Shown: positions 23,240 to 34,654 of the stretch, piece after piece | Position numbering within the stretch: the stretch's first letter is position 1 | Layout of the letters: every line of letters begins with the position of its first letter | Source: Anaeramoeba flamelloides | Taxonomy: Eukaryota > Metamonada > Anaeramoebidae | NCBI GenBank assembly: GCA_027625915.1 | Contig: JANTQA010000023.1 | Location: 18,538,001-18,602,000 of the forward strand | Reading direction: 5' to 3' | DNA: 64,000 bases | Position numbers and translations under genes: made by a program | Notes under the pieces: generated by a model | What the model saw: the letters and a program-made list of their open reading frames with translations, nothing else | Databases searched by the model: none | Told to the model about the DNA's origin: nothing

Positions 23240-26200
23240 ATGTCCCTTTCTATTCCTCTTAAAGGAAGATGGAAATTACTCAACAAAATTGGACAAGGTG
23301 GCTTTGGTAATACTTTCCTTTTTTTCTTTTTTCTTTCTCAACAACCAAATAAAATTCCAAACACACTCAATAATCCATTGAATCAAACAAGCTCTAAATT
23401 ACAAAAAAACTTTTCGTTCCCTAAAACTACCTCCTAACTCACTAATAAACAACCCCACAACCCAATTCAAAATTAGGTGAGATCTATTGTGTGTATGATC
23501 TTGAAAATCAACAAAAAGCTGCTGTAAAAATGGAGAGAATTGATCGTAACAAAAGAGCGCTTCGGCTTGAAATTGCTGTTCTTAAAAAAATCCAAGGTAA
23601 GAAATAGATCCTCATAAAAAGAAAAAGAAAAAAAAAATTAAATAATGCGGCTGTTTTCCAAAGTGCAAAATCAAATTTTTAGAAGTGGAACTTCAAACTT
23701 CCAAACTCACCCATTTTAATCAGTTTTATTAACACCTGAGAAAAATTTTAGTACACACTTTTTGAAAACATCTGCATCCCATTCTCCTGTTTTTTTTTTT
23801 TTTTTAAATCCAAAAAATTGTCAATTAGAAAAAAAACTTCGTGTATAAGAACTAAAAAAACCGTTTTACTCCCAACAACCAATTAAATCCCCTTTGAAAC
23901 CATTAATAATTTTTTTTTAATTTTTTTTTTCACAATCCCTTCCTCCCTTTTTTGTCTTTTGTAAAAACACATCCCAAATTCAAAAGAATCTCGTTTTTCA
24001 GCAAATCTTGTTTATTGTGGAAGAAATAATGAATACAATTACTTAGTGATGGAATTGTTGGGACCAAATCTTTCAACATTAAGAAAAAAACAACCACAGC
24101 AAAGGTTTTCTTTAGCAACGACAATAAAGCTCGGGGTTCAGGTAAACACTACTTTCCCAAATTAAAACCTGGATTTTTTGATCCGACTATTCTTGAATTA
24201 TTTTTTTTTATTCTTGAATAGTTTTTCTTTATTATTTTTTTTTTCAAAACGAATGAGACGTTTTTCTTTTCTGAAAATTTTCCTTAATTTCTCGTTTTGT
24301 TTTTAAAACCACAAACCCAAATTTTCTTGAAATCAATTTAGATGATCCATTCAATCGAAGATATTCATGAAGTTGGCTATCTTCATCGAGACATAAAGCC
24401 AGTAAGATTAGTGTTTTTTAATAAGCAACCCAAAACTAACAAACTAAATTTCTAATTATTTTTTATTCTTTTGTCTTCCTGCTTTCAAAACAAAACAAAA
24501 CAAAACAAAACAAAACAAAACCAAACCAAATAAAACCAAACAAAAAAAATTCATAATAAAAAAAACATTAGTCGAATTTTGCTTTAAGACTAGCAAAGAA
24601 TATGAAAAAGAGAAACGGTATTTCGCCTTCATATTGTGTTATAATCGATTTTGGTCTTTCAAGAAAATATGTAACTTCAGAAGGAGAATTAAGACCAGTA
24701 ATAATTTTTCCGCTTCTTAAATAATAAACAAACAAACAAACAAACAAAAAAAAAAAAACTCAATTTTTGAAAATTAAAATTCAAACAATACTCTTCCAAT
24801 CTTCTCAGAACGAGACACAATTTCTTCTTTTTGTCCAAAAAATTTAAAATTGCTTAATATCATTATTTTGGATTTTAAATATTTTTTTTTTTGAATAAAT
24901 TTTTCCTTCATAAAATTTGTTCCTACCCTAGAGGGTGTTAAGTTGTAGTGCTATTTTACATTCACTTCTCAAAAAGAATTTTCATTCTGAAGTAATTAAA
25001 TATAAAAAATTACTTGTTTTCAAAGTTAATAATCAACCAAAAATAATAAAAAAAATAAAAAATTGTTCTAATAGATTTTTGAAGGAAAATTGTAAAAAAT
25101 AATTGATTTAAGGGATTTCCAAAGTAAAAATTCAAATTTGTAAACATTTCAAACTTTAAAAAGTAAATAAAAAAAACAATATTCAGAACGGTCTGGGAAA
25201 TTATTTTGTGTTTTTTTTTCGATTTGAAACGGAAATCATGAAAATATGTAAAATTAAATTTTGGTAGGATCAAAGAAGGGTCAAATTGTTGGAATTATGA
25301 AAATTTATCATTTTTCTGTAAAAAGAAATTCACTGTGGGCAAATTTACCTGAGATTATAGAACTCTTTTAAGAGTGTTTTTTATGGACAATTTCATTGTT
25401 TTCACCTGAAAATATTGTACTTATATTTATCTCTATTGTTGAGAAAAAGTTTATTTTTCTATCCATCATTTATAGAATTTCCTTTTTTTTTTGAACTTGT
25501 AAAAAAAAACATTAAATTTTGTTAAGTGACCAGTAACTCATTTATTTATTTATTTTTTTTACAAAGGTAATAGAGTAATTATTTACACAGGAATACAATT
25601 AAACCCAATATTCAACATCATTTATCAACTTTAGAGAGATGAGTTATCATTTTTAAAAGAATTAATTTTTTCCGATTAAATTTTCAGCAAAAAGATCTAA
25701 TCCTTTTTTGTTCGGTTTTTTTGGATACCAAATTAGAAAAAGAAAAATTTGCCAAAAATTTTTATTTTTTATGAAATCTCACTTTAAGTAATTTCTGATA
25801 GATTGTGTTAATAAATAACCTTGGAACTTCTTATCTTCTTTTAAAAATACAAGAAAAATAAAATCAAATATTTTAACCTTGAAGATCCTGAAAAAATCGA
25901 TCATTTATTTTATTTTCATAATTCATTAATTTTCTTGAAATTTTAAAGATTAGGAATATTCTTTCATAAATATTAAAGAGTATAAACAATTAAATATTAG
26001 TAATCAAAATCAGTTATTTGAGATTATCTATTATTTTTTTTTATTAGAATTATTAATTTAAATTCGTTTTATTTGTTTGAAAATATAAAAAAATATTGAA
26101 AAATAAGAGTAAAACCTATTGATACTTTTAATCTTTGGATTATTACTAATTCACTGAAACAATTAAGATTGGGGTTTTGATTAAAAATAATCAAATTAAA

Positions 26201-28681
26201 AAAGTAATTCTTTTGATTATACTAGTTGAATTTTCCAGATTTTAAAAAAAGTATTTTTGGAGAATATTTTTGTCTTAATGGTTTGATTACTTTTTTTCTT
26301 GGGTTTTTTTTGTTCAATAAAAAGAAAAAATTTTATTCGAAATCTTCGAATGAGGAAATTATATTTTTTTAAAGTTTAAAATTATTATTGTAATTTTTTA
26401 AAAATTAAGTATAATTTTTATACTGGGCTATTTCAAAAAACTGAGTTGTTTATAATTTTATGTTTTTATGTTCAGCTTCTTTCATAGGCAATATGATTTC
26501 TTTATTCTTTCAAAGAAAATAATTTTTTTTTGAAATAATATTAATAAATTGTTGAATTTTGAACTTTTTGAAATGAGAAAAATCGATCAAACTTTTTTAA
26601 AAAAAAATAATTAATTTCAGAAAACAGCATTAAAAGTAAGTACAACTATTCTAGTAAATCATATTTTTACTTCATTTTATTAAAATTTCAAGATGCAGTA
26701 AATCTTATTGAATTTGCTATTAAATTTATTAAAAGATTTTTTTTGAGTTTACTATCTCCTTAATCTAAGTAATGTGATTCATTTTTTTTTGTATTTAAAT
26801 AAGTACATTACCAATTTTAAATATGTTAACATTTTCAACCGTATTGTTGAAAATTTCATTATTGATAAATTCAAATCAATGTTTTAAAATTTTTACTATT
26901 TGGAAAAACAAAGTGAAACAGGGAAAAAAAAAGTTCAATACCATTTTTAATTGATAACCTTCATAGAACCTGAAAATGAAAAGTAAAATCAATTAAAAGA
27001 AGAAACAAATTAACTTGAAACAAAAACCCATTATATTATTAATAACCAAATCAAAAAACACAATTTATATCTATCCTTTTATATCAAAATTCGATCGAGT
27101 TGCTTTTTGGAGATCTCAAAAATATAGTATGTGCATTAACTGGTTTTTGCTGATCTCTTTCTTTTTTAAAAAATCAAATGTGGTTAAAAGAAATAATTGT
27201 TTATTTTTTCTTTGTTAAAAAAGTATTTATTTTTTTTAAAGCATTGTAATAATTATTTATTCTAAACTCCATTTCAAAAATTGCGACTTACCTGAAATAA
27301 TAAATTGAACAAATATATTCTTTAGTATTCAAGAAAAACAAATAATTAAATCTTGATTTGTAATTCACTTTTTAATCATTCTAACTAAGGTATTTCCAAA
27401 AAAAGTGGGGAATTTTTTTTTATACATTTCAAATAATATTTTCTTTAAAAGTATTTCTATTCATAAAATGGTAATATAAAAATGAGAGAAATATTGATAC
27501 TAAAAGAATCAGTTACCTATTATTTGTATTTCAAAATATGATAATTGAAATATTTCAAAAAAATAAAAAAAAAATATGGCTTTTTTGGAATAAAACTAGA
27601 CATTGCCAATTTAAATAAAAATTGGCAATATGATAAGGATACAAACCATTTTTTCAACAACATAAAATGCAATTATAAGTTTTTCCTTTCTATTCAAAAT
27701 TCTATCGAGATTCAAACTATTCAGGAAATAATTTTTATGATCGAAAAAAAGGAAAAATCTAACCTACTAGTTTTCTCACCTAAAAAATATCATATAAAAT
27801 CGAGATCAGAAACTTTTCAATATCTAATTAAAGTAGTGCCTTATAAACAAATTGAATTATTATGAAGAATCAAATAAATGATGAATAACAATTTTGGAAA
27901 TTTAAATAATTATATTGGAATAAAGTTTAATAAAGAAATTTTTAAACAAATTTTTCAGGTTTTTTTTGGAAATAGTTTTATATATTCTACATCTTGAGTG
28001 AGATTATATATTTTAAATTATAGCAATATTTAAAATCATGAATTCATTACCTTTTTTTCAATTCCTGAGAAATAGATGACTTTTGATCTTTTTTAATCAC
28101 TGGTTTATTTAATGAATAAAAATAAAATAATTTTCTAACCATCATAACGTTTTAAAAAATATTGTTTTCAGTAATTGCAAGTAGATAAATTTATTAGATA
28201 ATTAATAATTAAATAATGTCCTTATCAATAAATTTTAATATATTTTTAAAAAAAAAAAAATTAATAGCCAAGAGAAGAAGTTGGTTTCAGAGGAACAGCA
28301 AGATATGCATCAATTAATTCTCACGATGGGAAAGAATTAAGTCGAAGAGATGATCTTTGGTCTTTGTTTTACTTATTTATAGAATTTTTAGAAGGTTCTT
28401 TACCTTGGCAAAGATTAAAAGAAAAAGAAGAAATTGCACAAGTTAAAAAAAAATATACAAACATTGGGATGTGCAGAGATTTGCCAGAAGAATTTACTAC
28501 ATTTTATAAACATATTGACAGCTTGAAATATGAAGATAAACCTAATTATAAATACTTAAGAAGACTATTAACAGACATTTATCATAGATATGGCTATGAC
28601 GAAAATACTAAATATGATTGGCAAATTGTTAGAGATAATTTAAGAGGTGTTCGAAGATCTCCAAGTCTTGCGAAATCGTAA
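23240..28681 (+). CDS. Tau-tubulin-kinase-like (CK1 superfamily) protein kinase, six exons
   Basis: Exons: 23240..23306, 23477..23596, 24002..24141, 24342..24401, 24572..24697, 28268..28681. All introns are GT-AG and phases agree, giving 308 residues. Key features: glycine loop GQGGFGEIY (18-26), Lys40 of the VAIK position, Glu54 in helix C (LRLEIAVL), catalytic loop HRDIKPSN (Asp126, Lys128, Asn131), DFG at 155-157, then RPPREEVGFRGTARYAS and DDLWSLFY. The HRDIKPSNF and RGTARYAS signatures, and the Arg-Pro-Pro-Arg before the loop, are typical of tau-tubulin kinases and related worm-type CK1s. The protein is essentially a bare kinase domain. Taking an acceptor 15 nt earlier (exon 3 from 23987) would restore the usual spacing between KKIQ and CGRN. 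The last intron is 3570 nt and filled with repeats. A Ser/Thr kinase acting on microtubule-linked or other substrates is expected; the true substrate is unknown. Confidence 0.93.
24486..24545. repeat. (CAAAA)n microsatellite in TTBK intron 4
   Basis: A run of CAAAA units drifting into CCAAA/TAAAA variants just upstream of exon 5. Confidence 0.9.
25520..26790 (+). repeat. Interspersed repeat family A, copy 2 (inside TTBK intron)
   Basis: Full-length match to copy 1 and copy 3. It begins near CCAGTAACTCATTTATTTAT and includes CTTTAGAGAGATGAGTTATC. Same strand as the host gene. Confidence 0.75.
26860..27240 (-). repeat. Interspersed repeat family H, copy 2
   Basis: Reverse-complement match to 15530-15840 and 39690-40040, with shared GAAAAGTAAAATCAATTAA. 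It follows family A here, as it also does at 39540-39690. Confidence 0.6.
27385..27870 (+). repeat. Repeat family F, copy 1, with an unrecognised open frame
   Basis: Starts at AAGGTATTTCCAAAAAAAGT and shares AATTGGCAATATGATAAGGA with a second copy at 30722-31060. An open frame at 27545-27865 (106 codons, reading ...LNKNWQYDKDTNHFFNN...) crosses the conserved part, while copy 2 has stops in the equivalent frame. The frame may be a remnant of an element-encoded protein; I do not recognise it. Confidence 0.6.
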
Positions 28682-29154
28682 TTAATTCGTTTTTTTTTTT
28701 TTTTTTGATTTTAATTTTTTTATTAAATTAGGCTTTTTTCTTTTCTTTTTGTATTAATTAGATATTAATGCTAAAACATAATTCATAACACTAATAAAAA
28801 AAAATCTAAAATTTGATTGAAATGCCACTTTAATTAATAACTAATGATAAATTGAGCTATAGCATAGAAATATAATTTCAACAATTTTATTCAAATTTTA
28901 AATTTTGATACATTCTTAGGATAAACTTTTGTACCTAAGAACAATCTATAAATTGTTTTTTTTATGATTATTATTTATCGCGATACATAAATTTTTTTTT
29001 CCAAGTATATAAAATCTTTTTCATTCCAGACAGAAAATTCAAATTATGGCTGAGGAACAATTATTTTCTACTTTGTTAACATTACTTTGATTTTTCATTT
29101 TTAAAAGAAAATAAAAAAAATACTTATTATTTTTTTTTTATTATTTAAGGGAGG
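28682..29154. other. Intergenic, 3' flank of TTBK
   Basis: AT-rich with a T-rich run just after the stop codon that could be part of the 3' end signal. Nothing else seen. Confidence 0.5.
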
Positions 29155-29935
29155 GGTTATTAACTCCTTCTATTTGCCGTTAGGTTTTTTTTACTTTTTA
29201 GAAATTAACCCAAAATTTCAAAAATTTTCTTTTTATTTTTGAAATTAAAAAAAACCGCCGTTAGCTTTTCCAGAATTTAAAAAAATTGAGCAAAATCTTT
29301 GATTTTTCTCCATTCTTTTGAATTCTGAAAAAGCTAGGCACTCTACGGCACTCTACGGCGCTTTTCGTTAGCTTTTCCAGAATTTTTAAGAATTGAGAAA
29401 AATCTTTGATTTAACTCTAATTTCTGAAATTAAAAACCTAGGCACTTGACGGCACTCTACGTCACTCGATGGCGGAATTTTCGTTAGGTTTTTTGAATTT
29501 TAGAAATTAAAAGAAAATTCAAGAAATTTTTTCTTTCCCAAAATAAAAAAAATTGATGTTAGTTTTTTTTCGAATTTTTGTTTTGATTCGAAAAATTATT
29601 AATTTCCTCAACAAAAACAAAAATTAAAAAAAACTGCAGTTAACTTTTCCATAATTTCAGTTTTGATTATAAAATTAAGATAGTTTCTAAACAAAAGTCG
29701 GAACCCTAAAAAACTGTCGTTATTTATTTTTTTTTAATTAGAAAAGATATTGATTTTCTACGAAAAACAAAAATGAAAAAAAAAACAATTGTTTTGAGTT
29801 TTTTTTTTATTTGAAGAATTTAGCAAAATCAAAGCTTTTACTCAATTTTTTTAAGAATTAAAAACAAAAACAAAAAAACGTAACACTTTGCGGCACTCTC
29901 TGAAATGAAGTTAAAGGAAGCGGGGTGACAGTACA
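29155..29935. repeat. Interspersed repeat family C, longest copy
   Basis: Built from recurring segments: CCGTTAGCTTTTCCAGAATTT, TTGATTTTTCTCCATTCTTT, and short GC-richer tandem motifs such as GGCACTCTACGGCACTCTAC at 29337-29357 and GGCACTTGACGGCACTCTAC near 29453-29472. Parts repeat two to three times within the copy. Related patches are at 15950, 17430, 53335 and 55985. The motif tract is far richer in G+C than anything around it. Confidence 0.75.
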
Positions 29936-30215
29936 AGGTTACAAAATTAATATATTAAATATTATTAACTTTTTATTTCCTTTTTCTATTTTTTGCAAAC
30001 CAAAAATTTCAAATTGTGGAAAATATTTTATTTAAAATATATCTTTTTACAAGAAACATCTTTAATGATTTGGATAAAATTTTATATAAATCTAATTATA
30101 ATTAATTATTGAAATTTATTCATAAATTTTCCTCTTTATATCTATCTATATAAATATCTATCTTTATATATAAATTATTACATGATGATTTGATAGTTTT
30201 GATTCGACCATTGCA

Positions 30216-30560
30216 ATGACTGGAACAACAAATGATTTTAGTAGATCCAAAAAAAAAAGTTTAATAAGAGCATTTTCCAAAGAAATACAAAAAGAAGAAT
30301 TTGACAAAATGAATGATATGTTTTTTCCAAAAGTACAAGAAAAATCTCAGAATAATTCAGAAAAACAAAATTCAAAGCAAAAAAATAAAATTCAAGAGAA
30401 TAATCAAAACGAAAATGGCACTTCCAAAAAAGTTAAAGAAAATGAAAGTGAAATTAATGAATTTGAAAAAATGATGAAGATGATTAATGGAGAAGATAAA
30501 TCAGATACAACTTCATCTTTAAATATTGATGATGATCGAGCTTGTTGTATCATTTTGTAG
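30216..30560 (+). CDS. Small Lys/Glu/Asn-rich protein with C-terminal CaaX box (CIIL)
   Basis: An intronless 114-codon frame from ATG at 30216 to TAG. It begins MTGTTNDFSRSKKKSLIRAF, continues with a charged, probably helical or disordered region (KNKIQENNQNENGTSKK), and ends DDDRACCIIL. CIIL is a clear CaaX prenylation box; Leu in the last position favours geranylgeranylation, and the adjacent Cys could be palmitoylated. The protein is therefore probably membrane-anchored. No GTPase motif is present, so it is not a Ras/Rho protein. A G-gamma-like role is possible by analogy with the gene at 14050, but the DPLL core is absent. Codon use is ordinary for the window. The 5' flank (30100-30200) holds short ATCTAT/TATATA repeats. 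Confidence 0.72.
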   Translation: MTGTTNDFSRSKKKSLIRAFSKEIQKEEFDKMNDMFFPKVQEKSQNNSEKQNSKQKNKIQENNQNENGTSKKVKENESEINEFEKMMKMINGEDKSDTTSSLNIDDDRACCIIL

Positions 30561-30721
30561 TTAATTTTTTTTCTTTTAATTTTTTAAATATTATTTTTTT
30601 TTGTTTAATGTTTTTTATTTTTTTATAATTCAAAAAAAAAAAAATATTATTTATCTATCTACATATCCCTAAAATAATGAATAATTTATTTTTTACACAT
30701 TCTTATTATTTTTTTTTTTCG

Positions 30722-31060
30722 TCAATAAGGTATTTCCGAAAAAGTGAGGCAATTTTTTGAATATTTCTTATAAAAGTCTCTTTAAAAGTATTTCAATTAA
30801 TAAACTGGTAATATCAAAGTAAGAGAAATACTAACCCTAATTGAACCAGAATTATTAGATATATTTCAAAATATGTTTATTAGAATATTTGTAAAAAATT
30901 CAAACTTTTTTGGAGAAAACAATAGACAAGGCTAACCAATTTCAATAAAAAATTGGCAATATGATAAGGATAAAAAGTCTTTTTTAACAAATAAAATGCA
31001 GACATAAAATGTTCATTCTAATTACAATTTTATCGAGAATAAACCTCTTTTAGAAAAAGT
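30722..31060 (+). repeat. Repeat family F, copy 2
   Basis: Matches 27385-27800: AAGGTATTTCCGAAAAAGTG at the left and AAATTGGCAATATGATAAGG inside. The frame seen in copy 1 is broken here. Confidence 0.6.
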
Positions 31061-31955
31061 GTTTTTTTGAGTAAAAAGAAAACAATAATCACCAACATTA
31101 AATTTTTGGTTATAAGTTATTACTGTTAAAATAATCATTGCTAATAAATTTGTAAAAATTAAATATTAAGCAATAAATTTTGCTCAAAAATCTCATCTAT
31201 TCAATAATAAAATGAAGTGTAATTGTACTCTTTCGAAATACCAACATTACTTTAAGTGACTAACCTCTATTATTTTTTTTTTGACCAATTTCTAAATAAG
31301 GATTCCTTATATAGAAATAAGTTTAATATAGAAAATAAACATGGATTCAATTCTAAGCAAATGGCAAAATATTTTCTCGATCTCTATTAAATTTTAGGTA
31401 AAAAAAATTTAATAGAGATTAGTCCCTTAAGTCAAATCAGTTATTAAATTATCTCAAATTATTCCTTTATAAACCAATTTACTTGATTAAACACTTGTAT
31501 GACTTCGAATTTTTTAGCTTTTACTAAAAAAAGAATTTGAAGAAATCGATTTAACATGATCAAAAATAAGATGTTTCGATAGTATCAGTATTTGAAATCA
31601 TTTTTTTTTGAACTTTCCCTTACTCAATGATGTTTTTTTCAAAATAGAATTATTTACAAATCCAATATTAATATTGGTCAATTAGTTTTAATTATTTCTT
31701 ATTCTCTTTATCTTTAATTTCTTTTATTAACACTTTATAATCTTTGACTTAATTAAATAAACTATTAGGTTATAATTTTTTTTTTTTTTGAAATAGTTAA
31801 AACCGCTCTATCTATGGAAATAAATGGGTTTTTGAGTTTTTCTAAAAAAGGATCTTACGAAAAATATTTTTATTATTTCATTAAAACAATTTCAACATCC
31901 AAAGTATTGAAAATTAGTAAAAAAAAAATGTAGAAAATATCATATTTCAAATGTA
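31061..31955. other. Intergenic, no gene seen
   Basis: AT-rich. A short inverted pair around 31380-31415 (CTCTATTAAATTTTAGG / AAAAAATTTAATAGAGA) could form a small hairpin. No coding signal. Confidence 0.5.
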
Positions 31956-32192
31956 TCAATTTTCATATATCTCTTGATTCTTGTTGCTTTCTTCGTCATC
32001 ATATTCATCTTCATAAACATAATCATTATCATTGTAGTCATCTGAGTTGCTATCATCATTATCATTGTTGCTATCATTTCCTTCATCATTATCATTTTCT
32101 TCGTCTGTGGAATAAAGATGATCCAAAACTTGATCTAATAGTGGATATTGGTTTTTTAGAGGGGTGCATAATGTTCGCGATTTTTAATAATT
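31956..32192 (-). CDS. Possible acidic C-terminal exon (Asp/Asn/Glu-rich)
   Basis: A minus-strand frame open from about 32192 to a TGA at 31956-31958 reads LLDQVLDHLYSTDEENDND, then about 45 residues almost wholly Asp, Asn, Glu, Ser and Tyr. Acceptor-like sites lie at TATTAG (before ATCAAG) and TTCCACAG (before ACGAAG). Acidic tails like this occur at the ends of many proteins, but the tract is also close to a GAT/AAT microsatellite, so the frame could be a repeat by-product. No upstream exon was recognised. Confidence 0.3.
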
Positions 32193-33627
32193 TTCCCTAA
32201 TAATTTTTGACGTCAATATGTAATAAAAATACAACTACAAGCAATAATTTTATATGCTCTTCATTATTTTGTAACGTTTTATTTTTCCTGTCTATAAGAA
32301 AATAGATAAATGTGTTATTTATACATAATGTTAATGGTTTAGTAGATCATAAAAATAACAACACATTTTGAATTTTGTCAGAAAAATTTTTAAAATAAAA
32401 AAGGGTCCATAGAAGATTTTTCTTTGTTCTTTAACAGAAATAAATTACATTATCAAAGCTCATATCGATTTTTTCAGAGTAATTTATGTATTAAATAAAG
32501 TATTCAACAGAAGTATAAAAAATATTTGAGAATTTAAGTGATGTTTCTGATTTACTTATTAATTCCCTCAAATTAAACTTTTTTTTTTTCAGAGAAATTT
32601 ATTAGAAATAATACTTTATATTAAGCTATAGTGTGAATGATGTTTACCATATTTTTTCACATTTCTGATTTTTATAAAGTTCCTAAATAATATTATTAAA
32701 ATCTCGTACAAAATATATGTTCACCATCTTGATGATATTTTTACTTGTTTAAAAGTAATTTGGACTTTGGAGAGTGAGTTACCACTTGGTTGGATTTTTA
32801 ATTTTTTTTAAACCTCCCATGAAAATTTCTCAATAGAATTTATTTTTACACTCTTTTAGAACACCTTTTAAATAGGCCGTGGATTGTTACTATGAATTTA
32901 TCCATGCGGAAGCACACCGGAATATCTCTAATTTTCTGTTACTATGAATAAAAAATATTGTAAAAGTGCAGACTAATGCAATAAGTAATTCTAATTGAAA
33001 AAGTGAATGTCCAAAAATTTCTTTTTAGTATTCCAGTTGCTATAAATCTCATTTTCTATTTTTCTTTTTTACAAATATATTCTATTCTTAATATTTTTTC
33101 CAGGTTTAATAAATCAAAGAAATCACAGATAGCGAAAATGAAAATCTTGGGGAAATTACATGAGATATCAATAACCCTTACCACATCATTATATTGTGTC
33201 TTAGTTCAAATATATATAAGCTATTTCCAATAATATAGGGCATTTTTTATTTCAATAATTATTTCTTAATATTAATTTAATTATATAAAATGTACAACAA
33301 TAATATGTTTTTTAGCATATCGTACTTAATTTCTTGTATTTTGAAGTTTTATTAATGGATTCTAAATATTTTTTTTTTGAATTAAAATTATTTTGCAAAA
33401 TTTTTAATTTTGAAAAAATAATAGAGTCAAATTTCTCATTTCATTATTTTTTTGAATTGTTCATTTTTTTCATTTTTACTTTGTTATTATTATTGTCCAA
33501 AATTTAACAAAGTTCAGAAGAGATGTGATAAGAAATCAACCAAAAATTCTTTTGATTCTAAACAATTGAGTTGACTTCGATGGACTTTGGTGGAAAAATT
33601 GCTCAGAACAGTTGTACACTTCAATTA

Positions 33628-33637
33628 AAGAGGTGAG

Positions 33638-33669
<32 letters not shown>

Positions 33670-33742
33670 TTTTTTTTTTTTTTTTTTTTTCATTCAGTTT
33701 GCTTTTTTTAAATGTTTTAAAAAAAAAAAAAAAAAAAAAAAC
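33628..33742. repeat. Poly(A)/poly(T)/poly(A) cluster
   Basis: About 38 A, then about 22 T, then about 23 A within 115 bp. The neighbouring runs are complementary and could pair as a hairpin. Run lengths in an assembly should be treated as approximate. Confidence 0.85.
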
Positions 33743-34122
33743 ACAAAAAAAGTTAATGGGAAAAACAAAAAGTTAATGATCAAATGAAAAACAAAAAATC
33801 TAAAGATCAAATCAAAAATATATTGAAGTATGATTTCTCACATTATCAAAAAAAAAAATTGAAAAAAAGATCGAACTAAAGATTGTTAAATAGACATTAC
33901 TAATTTTGGATATTTTTCCAAAAATTAGGGGCAATTTTTTTTTTTTTATTTTTATTTTTTATTCTTCGAACTTTGATCAATAAACAAAAATTTTAATCAA
34001 GAGTTTTATTATTATTAATGGCTTCGTTTTTTTTTGTCTAAAGTTTTGAGTTTAATAACTGAATAAAGAATTTATTCTTATATTGACGGATATTTTTTTG
34101 CCCCACATTTTTGGATGGAGCT

Positions 34123-34148
34123 TATATATATATATATATATATATATT
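34123..34148. repeat. (TA)n microsatellite
   Basis: About 13 TA units. Similar (AT)n tracts occur at 5381-5400, 39560-39585 and 48000-48022. Confidence 0.9.
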
Positions 34149-34458
34149 AATGGGCAATGTCATTTTTTTGTTTTTTATAATCTTTGGAATTTGTAGAAGA
34201 AAATTTCAATTGTTATAATAATTTTAAATTTTTTTTTGTTTTTATATTAGTATTATCCAAATATGATTGATAAGTAAATATTACCTTTATGTTAAACTTG
34301 ATTTTTATTAAACATAGAGAATGACAACCCAATAGAAATTGTAAATATTTCAAAATTTCCTCTTTTTTTGATCTAAATTCCCCATTTGGACAAAGCATTT
34401 TCTTCATTTAAAAGTTGTAAAAAATTACAAAAATAATTAGAAAAGTAAAATCTTATTA

Positions 34459-34654
34459 CAGTCAGTTCCACTTTTAAGGCACAAACTTTCAACGAAATTT
34501 AAGGCACAAAAAAATCTCTAATTAAGGTACAAAATTTGGAATTTTTTTTTTTACAATTTATTTTACTAGAATCTGAATTTCGTGCCTTAATTTGAGATTT
34601 TTTTTGTGCCTTAAATTTCGTTGAAAGTTTGTGCCTTAAAAGTGGAACTGGCTG
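34459..34654. mobile_element. MITE family B, copy 6 (best preserved)
   Basis: A 196-bp hairpin from CAGTCAGTTCCACTTTTAAG to CTTAAAAGTGGAACTGGCTG with TA on both sides (34457-34458, 34655-34656). Arms pair over about 85 bp with very few mismatches around a short A/T-rich loop. This looks like the youngest complete copy. Confidence 0.93.

Larger units (their letters stand above)
24698..28267 (+). other. TTBK intron 5 (3.57 kb), repeat-packed
   Basis: Donor GTAATA follows the CCA codon of ...LRP, and acceptor TTAATAG precedes CCA of PREEVG. The other introns of this gene are 170-405 nt. The excess is largely repeats: family A (25520-26790), family H reversed (26860-27240) and family F (27385-27870). 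Confidence 0.85.
32193..34458. other. Intergenic with homopolymer and AT tracts
   Basis: Holds a long poly(A), poly(T), poly(A) series at 33628-33742 and a (TA)n tract at 34123-34148. An exon-like patch at about 33560-33625 reads MDFGGKIAQNSCTLQLK followed by a GTGAGA donor-like site, but no second exon was found. Confidence 0.5.

Noticed and set aside
33003-33233. 76-codon plus-strand hydrophobic frame
   Set aside because: No homology recognised, AT-driven Ile/Phe content, no neighbouring exon signal.
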